From positions 1 to 64,000 of the forward strand of contig NZ_CALHVM010000006.1 in assembly GCF_938039205.1 (NCBI RefSeq): a DNA stretch of 64,000 nt, in the 5' to 3' direction. This DNA is from an uncultured Campylobacter sp. GTDB taxonomy: Bacteria; Campylobacterota; Campylobacteria; Campylobacterales; Campylobacteraceae. This document shows, in pieces, positions 59,566 through 64,000 of the stretch. Numbering within the stretch: position 1 is the first letter of the stretch; the number at the start of each line of letters is the position of its first letter. Position numbers and translations under genes: made by a program. The notes under the pieces are model-generated. The model made no database searches. It saw only the letters and a program-made list of their open reading frames with translations, and was not told the origin of the DNA.

Positions 59566-60384
59566 ATGAATGAATCAATTTATAAACATATAAAAGCTCT
59601 TCCACCACTTGACGATACGATAATAAAAATTCAAACCGTTTGCTCAGACGAAAATAGCTCGCTCAACGAACTATCTCAAATCGTCGAAAAAGACCCGATG
59701 CTAACGGCGAATATACTGCGCTCGGCAAACTCTCCCCTTTATGGATTTAGCAGAGAGATTACTACGATATCAAGAGCCGTTACGCTATTTGGCATGGCGA
59801 CTATACGCGGTTTCGCTCTATCAAGCGCAGTCAAAAAAAGCTTTAAGATAAATTTAGATCCTTACGGTATCACTAGTCAAGATTTTTTAAATATTTCTAT
59901 AATGCAAAATGCTTTGATGTATAACTGGTATTCAAAAATCAACGCTAGCGAGCTTACAGTTTTAAGCCCTGCTTCGTTCATGCTAGAAGTCGGCAAAATC
60001 GTTATATCCAACGAGCTAAACGAAACAGGAAAAGCTGATGAATTTAAGGCAAAATTAAAAAGCATATCAAGCCCATTTGATCTATCGGAGCTAGAAAACG
60101 AGATGGTTGGTATCTCAAACGAAACCGTGACCGCTAAAATTTTCGAGCAATGGAACCTTGAGCCCGAGCTTGTCGACGCGATTTTATATTCAAACAACCC
60201 GGACGATGCGCCTGAACACATAAAAAGCTACTCAAAAGCGCTTAAAGTCGTAAAAAATGCTGTCAATATCTTTAACCAACTAAACGACGACAATCTGCAA
60301 AATACGTTAATGTGCCTCGACGAATACGGCTTTGCGCAAGATAAATTCCTAGAAGCCGTCGCAAAAGTTAAAGCTAATTTGTGA
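59566..60384 (+). CDS. HDOD domain protein
   Basis: 272 residues, one HDOD domain over nearly the whole length (LPPLDDTIIKIQTVCSDENSSLNELSQIVEKDPMLTANILRSANSPLYGFSREITTISRAVTLFGMATIRGFALSSAV). HDOD lacks the metal-binding HD pair and acts in signalling; related Campylobacter proteins affect motility and flagellar control. No output domain present. Its stop overlaps the rnr start by 4 bases. Confidence 0.88.
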   Translation: MNESIYKHIKALPPLDDTIIKIQTVCSDENSSLNELSQIVEKDPMLTANILRSANSPLYGFSREITTISRAVTLFGMATIRGFALSSAVKKSFKINLDPYGITSQDFLNISIMQNALMYNWYSKINASELTVLSPASFMLEVGKIVISNELNETGKADEFKAKLKSISSPFDLSELENEMVGISNETVTAKIFEQWNLEPELVDAILYSNNPDDAPEHIKSYSKALKVVKNAVNIFNQLNDDNLQNTLMCLDEYGFAQDKFLEAVAKVKANL

Positions 60385-62300
60385 AAGAATTTTTAACCAA
60401 ACTACTTGACGGAGTGAGCGAAAAGGAAGTCGCCTCCTCCGATAAAGAAATCCTACGAAATTTACTAAATTTAAACGCCGTTAGCCACCACAAAGATCGC
60501 TACTATCTAAATAATGGTTTTGTTTGCGGCAAACTCGATATAAGCGCAAACGGCACGGGCTTTTTGGAGCCTTACGACAAACGCTTCAAGCAAGACATAA
60601 TAATAGAAAATAAAAATTTAAACGCCTCGCACTACGGCGACATCGTGCTGGCAAAGCTTTTGCCGCTAAAGAAAAAACGCCAAAGCGCCAAAGTCGTGAT
60701 GACGCTAAAACTCGCCAACGAAACGAGCGTAGTCTATACCAAGCAAATAGGCTCGGCAATCCTTGGCGTAAACGTAAAAACCGCGCTCAGCTCGGCTCTA
60801 AAAGCCTCGCAAAAATCGCTAAAAATGCTGCCGCCCGGCACTCTACTAAAAATCGGCAATCTAAACAACGAAATAGTCGAAGTCATCGGCAATATCAACG
60901 ACCCGCTCAGCGACGAAAAAATCTCGCTCGCCGTATTTAACAAAAACAACGAATTTAACGAGGAGTGCGAAGCTGAAGCTCTAGCGTGGGGCGACGAGGT
61001 CGATGCCTCGATGTATCCGCAAAGGGTAGATTTAAGGGAATTACCTTTTTGCACGATCGATCCGGTAGACGCCAAAGACTTTGACGACGCGATATATTTT
61101 GACGAGAAAAAGCGCGAAATTTACGTCGCGATCGCAGACGTTAGCGAATACGTCACGCCCTACTCTCCGATAGACGCCGAGGCCAAAACGCGCGGATTTT
61201 CGATATATTTTCCGCACAAAGCCGTACCGATGCTGCCGCGAAATTTGAGCGAAAACATCTGCTCTTTAAAGCCAAACGTCGCGCGCCTTGCGTTTTGTTT
61301 CAAAATCACGCTAGACGAAGAGGGTGAAGTCGTAAAAGAAGAGCTCCTAGAAGCTCTAATCGCCTCAAAAAGACGCTTTAACTACGACGAGGTCGATCAA
61401 ATTTTACGCGGCGAACGCGAGGATGAAACCTGCTGGATAAAACCTCTTTTCGCACTCACCTCGCGCCTACGCAAAAAACGCCTAAAAAACGCATTTGACT
61501 TTAGGACGCAGGAACTTCGCATGAGCCTTGACGCGGACGGCAGGCTTGCCTCTACGAGATTTGAGACCGATACGGACTCGCACAGACTAGTCGAGGACTG
61601 CATGCTGCTAGCCAACGTCGCGGCGGCAAAACGCATCGGCAAAGGCGTTTTTAGAAATCACGGCTCGCCGGATCTGCGAAAAATACAAATTTTACTAGAA
61701 GATCTCGGCGCTTTGGGCTTTGACTTCGTTTATGAGAGCGATATCGCAAATTTGGTTCGCAAAATCCAGGCGCAGGCCGATGCAGTAGGCAACCGCGAGG
61801 AGATCGACAAACTCATCATAAAATCTCAAAAAAAGGCCGAATACGGCGCGCAAAATTTAGGCCACTTCGGGCTAGGTTTTGAGCGCTACACGCACTTTAC
61901 GAGCCCGATCCGCCGCTACTCCGACCTTACGCTGCACCGCCTTTTAAAGGCCAAACTGCGCAATGACGAGAAATTTTTCAACTATCTGCTTTTAAATATC
62001 GAAGCGACTTGTTTAAATTTAAGCGAACTCGAGCGCGAAGCCGACAGGGTCGCATTTGACTTTATGGATAGGAAATTTGCGCGCTGGGCGCAAGAGCGCA
62101 TCGGACAGCGATTTAGCGCCTATATCGGCGAAAATCAAAACGTTGCGGTCGCTAGGCTTGACGACGAGATAAAGGGCGCCAGGATATTTTTGGGCGCGTA
62201 CGGCGTAAATTTGCTACAAAAAGTCATCGTCGAAATCACGGACGCAAATATCGCAACGGCCGAAATTTTCGGCAAAGTCGTAAAGAAAATCGATGTATAG
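60381..62300 (+). CDS. rnr: Ribonuclease R
   Basis: 639 residues, shorter than E. coli RNase R. Cold-shock-like N-terminal region, then the RNB catalytic domain with TIDPVDAKDFDDAIYFDE (metal-binding aspartates), HKAVPMLPRNLSENICSLKP and HFTSPIRRYSDLTLHR. The C-terminal S1 domain is short. Degrades structured RNA 3' to 5'. Overlaps HDOD before and holA after, so the three are translationally linked. GTG start. Confidence 0.94.
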   Translation: MKEFLTKLLDGVSEKEVASSDKEILRNLLNLNAVSHHKDRYYLNNGFVCGKLDISANGTGFLEPYDKRFKQDIIIENKNLNASHYGDIVLAKLLPLKKKRQSAKVVMTLKLANETSVVYTKQIGSAILGVNVKTALSSALKASQKSLKMLPPGTLLKIGNLNNEIVEVIGNINDPLSDEKISLAVFNKNNEFNEECEAEALAWGDEVDASMYPQRVDLRELPFCTIDPVDAKDFDDAIYFDEKKREIYVAIADVSEYVTPYSPIDAEAKTRGFSIYFPHKAVPMLPRNLSENICSLKPNVARLAFCFKITLDEEGEVVKEELLEALIASKRRFNYDEVDQILRGEREDETCWIKPLFALTSRLRKKRLKNAFDFRTQELRMSLDADGRLASTRFETDTDSHRLVEDCMLLANVAAAKRIGKGVFRNHGSPDLRKIQILLEDLGALGFDFVYESDIANLVRKIQAQADAVGNREEIDKLIIKSQKKAEYGAQNLGHFGLGFERYTHFTSPIRRYSDLTLHRLLKAKLRNDEKFFNYLLLNIEATCLNLSELEREADRVAFDFMDRKFARWAQERIGQRFSAYIGENQNVAVARLDDEIKGARIFLGAYGVNLLQKVIVEITDANIATAEIFGKVVKKIDV

Positions 62301-63279
62301 AAAAGAGCTTGAAGCCGCGCTAAATTCGGCTAAATTTCCAAATTATTTCTTGCTTTACGGAGCGGACGAATACCAAATCGAGCTTTTTGCAAAGGAAATT
62401 TTAGCCAAATTTAAAGATTTCGAAATTTTGAGCCTTTACTACGACGAGTACGATTTTGACGCTGCGCGAGCGCATCTTTGCGAGCCTTCGCTTTTTGGCG
62501 GCAGTCCGCTTTTGCACGTAAAAAGCGATAAAAAAATCCCCGCAAAAGAGCTAAAAATCCTGATAGACGGTTGCAAAAACGGCGGCGTATTTATTTTTGA
62601 GCTTTTTGAGTCCGACGCCAAAGCCGTTTTTGATACGCAAAAGGCTTTTGGGGTAAATTTTGCAAGATTTTTTAAACCCGGCTCGCCCGAAGAAGCCGTA
62701 AATTTGCTCGGCAGACAAGCCGCAAAAATGAGCCTAAACATCACAAAAAACGCGCTTTTTGAACTCTACCGCATACATAACGAAAATTTATATCTGGCTG
62801 CAAGCGAGCTAAACAAACTAGCCTCTCTAAACGAACCCATAAACGAAAATATCGTGAGAAGCTTGGTCTTTTCGCTATCAAGCGTTAGTTTTGACGATTT
62901 TTTCGATAAATTTATCGCATTAAAGGATATCAGAGCCGATTTTTTTTCCTGCGCGGATGATGGAAATTTTAATGAAATTTTATTTATAAACTCCCTTTAC
63001 CGCGCGTTTTTTAGACTTTTTAAGCTACATGCCGGCATCAAAATAACAGGTAAATTTGACATAAAAGAAACGCTCGGCTATGCGCCGCCGCCAAACGTCG
63101 CAAACGAACTAAAAAGACAGTGCTTAGCTGTAAATTTAAAAGCGTATAGGGAAATTTTTACTGCGATAAATTTGGCAGAATTTGAGCTGAAAACAAACTC
63201 CGCGCTCGATAAAAAAACTTTTCTACTCTCCTGCGTGCTGGGCCTACAAAACCTTATCGGCAAAAACAGCAAATATTAA
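62293..63279 (+). CDS. holA: DNA polymerase III subunit delta
   Basis: 328 residues with the delta-subunit layout: NYFLLYGADEYQIELFAKEIL, YYDEYDFDAARAHLCEPSLFGGSPLLHVKSDK, and helical C-terminus ending LDKKTFLLSCVLGLQNLIG. Opens the sliding clamp with delta' (holB). ATG lies 8 bases inside rnr. Same rnr-holA pair as in C. jejuni. Confidence 0.92.
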   Translation: MYRKELEAALNSAKFPNYFLLYGADEYQIELFAKEILAKFKDFEILSLYYDEYDFDAARAHLCEPSLFGGSPLLHVKSDKKIPAKELKILIDGCKNGGVFIFELFESDAKAVFDTQKAFGVNFARFFKPGSPEEAVNLLGRQAAKMSLNITKNALFELYRIHNENLYLAASELNKLASLNEPINENIVRSLVFSLSSVSFDDFFDKFIALKDIRADFFSCADDGNFNEILFINSLYRAFFRLFKLHAGIKITGKFDIKETLGYAPPPNVANELKRQCLAVNLKAYREIFTAINLAEFELKTNSALDKKTFLLSCVLGLQNLIGKNSKY

Positions 63280-63298
63280 GTAAAAAAAAGATAAAATC

Positions 63299-63348
63299 AG
63301 CTCTTGTCGAAAGACTTCCTTGCCCGTTTGCAACCGCGCAAGCGAGCT
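63299..63348 (+). promoter_or_regulatory. Structured leader of rpsF, candidate S6:S18 binding motif
   Basis: A three-way junction can be drawn: outer AGCTC (63299-63303)/GAGCT (63344-63348); hairpin GTC-GAAA-GAC (63306-63315); hairpin CTTGC (63319-63323)/GCAAG (63338-63342) topped by GTT-TGC-AAC with an unpaired CCG on the 3' side (63334-63336). An unpaired CCG beside a short helix is the hallmark of the S6:S18 autoregulatory motif in many bacteria. A possible -10 TAAAAT at 63292-63297 is close to its start. Confidence 0.5.
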
Positions 63349-63369
63349 TAATACCCACAAGGAGAATCA

Positions 63370-63756
63370 ATGAAGCACTACGAGCTTTTATTCATTTTGA
63401 AGCCTACTTTGACGGAAGAAGAAGTAAGCGCAAAAGTTGATTTCGTTAAAGAAATCCTAACCAAAAACGGTGCAAATATCGCGTCTGTTCAGTCTATGGG
63501 CACTAGAAAACTAGCCTACACCGTAAAAAAATACGAGCGCGGAACTTATTTCGTCGTGTATTTCGAAGCTCCAACCCAGGCTATTGCCGAGGTCGAGCGT
63601 ATCATCAGAATCACCGAAGATATCATCAAATTCTTAACGGTCAAATTTGAAAACAAAAAAGAGATCGCCGCTTGGGAAAAGATGAGCAAGGGCATCAAAC
63701 TAAACAAAAAAGAACCGAAAGTCAAAGCAGAAGAAGCTCCGACAACGCAAGAATAA
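63370..63756 (+). CDS. rpsF: 30S ribosomal protein S6
   Basis: 128 residues. MKHYELLFILKPTLTEEEVSAKV, MGTRKLAYTVKKYERGTYFVVYFEA and VERIIRITEDIIKFLTVKFE are standard S6. A lysine/glutamate-rich tail of about 25 residues extends beyond the fold. AAGGAG site. First gene of rpsF-ssb, presumably with rpsR beyond the window. Confidence 0.97.
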   Translation: MKHYELLFILKPTLTEEEVSAKVDFVKEILTKNGANIASVQSMGTRKLAYTVKKYERGTYFVVYFEAPTQAIAEVERIIRITEDIIKFLTVKFENKKEIAAWEKMSKGIKLNKKEPKVKAEEAPTTQE

Positions 63757-63765
63757 GGACAAAAA

Positions 63766-64000
63766 ATGTTTAATAGAGTCGTTTTAGTAGGAAATTTGAC
63801 ACGAGATATCGAGCTTAGATATACGACTGCGGGCGCAGCCATAGGCAACAGCGCCATCGCCGTAACTAGAAAATTTAACGTAAACGGCGAAAAACGCGAA
63901 GAAACGTGCTTTATTGACATTACATTTTTCGGAAAACAAGCAGAGATAGCAAACCAATATCTTTCCAAAGGTTCAAAGCTTCTAGTCGAGGGTCGCCTAA
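63766..64000 (+). CDS. ssb: Single-stranded DNA-binding protein (N-terminal part)
   Basis: 78 codons, cut off by the window end. MFNRVVLVGNLTRDIELRYTTAGAAIGNSAIAVTRKF and CFIDITFFGKQAEIANQYLSKGSKLLVEGRL are the SSB OB fold. Starts 9 bases after rpsF behind AAGGAC, as in other Campylobacter rpsF-ssb operons. The acidic C-terminal tail is not visible. Confidence 0.96.
   Translation, partial: MFNRVVLVGNLTRDIELRYTTAGAAIGNSAIAVTRKFNVNGEKREETCFIDITFFGKQAEIANQYLSKGSKLLVEGRL

Overview
The window is a continuous stretch of chromosome from a Campylobacter. Gene content, gene order and start signals all fit this genus: flhA–rrf2–rpsO, hrcA–grpE–dnaK, nadE–lpxK–thrC–kdsB, lysC–hobA–holB–folP–ligA–tlyA–ribF–cmoA, hemW/tatB/tatC/queA, ilvC–deacetylase–dprA–ruvX and rnr–holA–rpsF–ssb blocks are all recognisable from Campylobacter jejuni. 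The base composition is richer in G+C than C. jejuni, and AAATTT is extremely frequent. I infer the oral, higher-GC branch (C. rectus / C. showae / C. curvus-like); the species call is inference only. No prophage, IS element, CRISPR array or secretion-system island is visible. The window is mostly core genome with a few accessory genes.

Layout. 1-3.6 kb: a decayed membrane-protein gene, polyphosphate kinase 2, the reductase DsbD and a tRNA-Gln. 3.8-9.8 kb: a leftward run (nadE, an aminotransferase-like protein, lpxK, cutA, threonine synthase, kdsB, YgbA-like) joining NAD, lipid A/KDO and threonine synthesis. 9.9-16.3 kb: a metallo-beta-lactamase-fold hydrolase, a Cj0977-like hotdog protein, cmoB, a small lipoprotein, a DHH phosphoesterase, flhA and an Rrf2 regulator. 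16.4-20.3 kb: rpsO and the HrcA heat-shock operon. 20.4-31.5 kb: small membrane proteins and lipoproteins, a FlaC-like flagellin, a DKNYY protein, an ABC-F ATPase, a HARE-HTH/nuclease-like protein, NSS and MATE transporters, a YgjP-type metallopeptidase and a Sel1 protein. 31.6-35.5 kb: a TAXI-type TRAP transporter and a strikingly structured intergenic region. 35.5-44.1 kb: the cmoA–rppH housekeeping run. 44.3-49.4 kb: an iron locus (PepSY protein, TonB receptor, AraC regulator, Fur box). 49.6-55.2 kb: hemW, Tat translocase, queA, a degenerate signalling protein, a frameshifted glyoxalase-fold gene and a hydrolase. 55.4-64 kb: ruvX, dprA, a deacetylase, ilvC, an HDOD protein, rnr, holA, rpsF and the start of ssb.

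Genes that work together. CmoA and CmoB, in separate places, form the two-step cmo5U34 tRNA pathway; QueA adds a second wobble-base pathway. TonB receptor, PepSY protein and AraC regulator surround one Fur box. HolA, HolB, HobA, LigA, SSB and RuvX are replication and repair parts. HrcA controls its own operon through an operator over the promoter start.

The most interesting signal is not one gene. A short palindrome, GTCAAATTTGAC with its core AAATTT, is scattered between genes, occurs in loops or stems of many hairpins and terminators, and appears inside reading frames, where it is read as VKFD or SNLT. Several conserved proteins (TlyA most clearly) carry extra segments built around these peptides. 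Other points to check: three consecutive long inverted repeats at 35184-35471, a DegT-family protein whose catalytic lysine is leucine, a HARE-HTH protein with a PD-(D/E)XK-like motif, a pseudo-hybrid kinase, and two homopolymer frameshifts.
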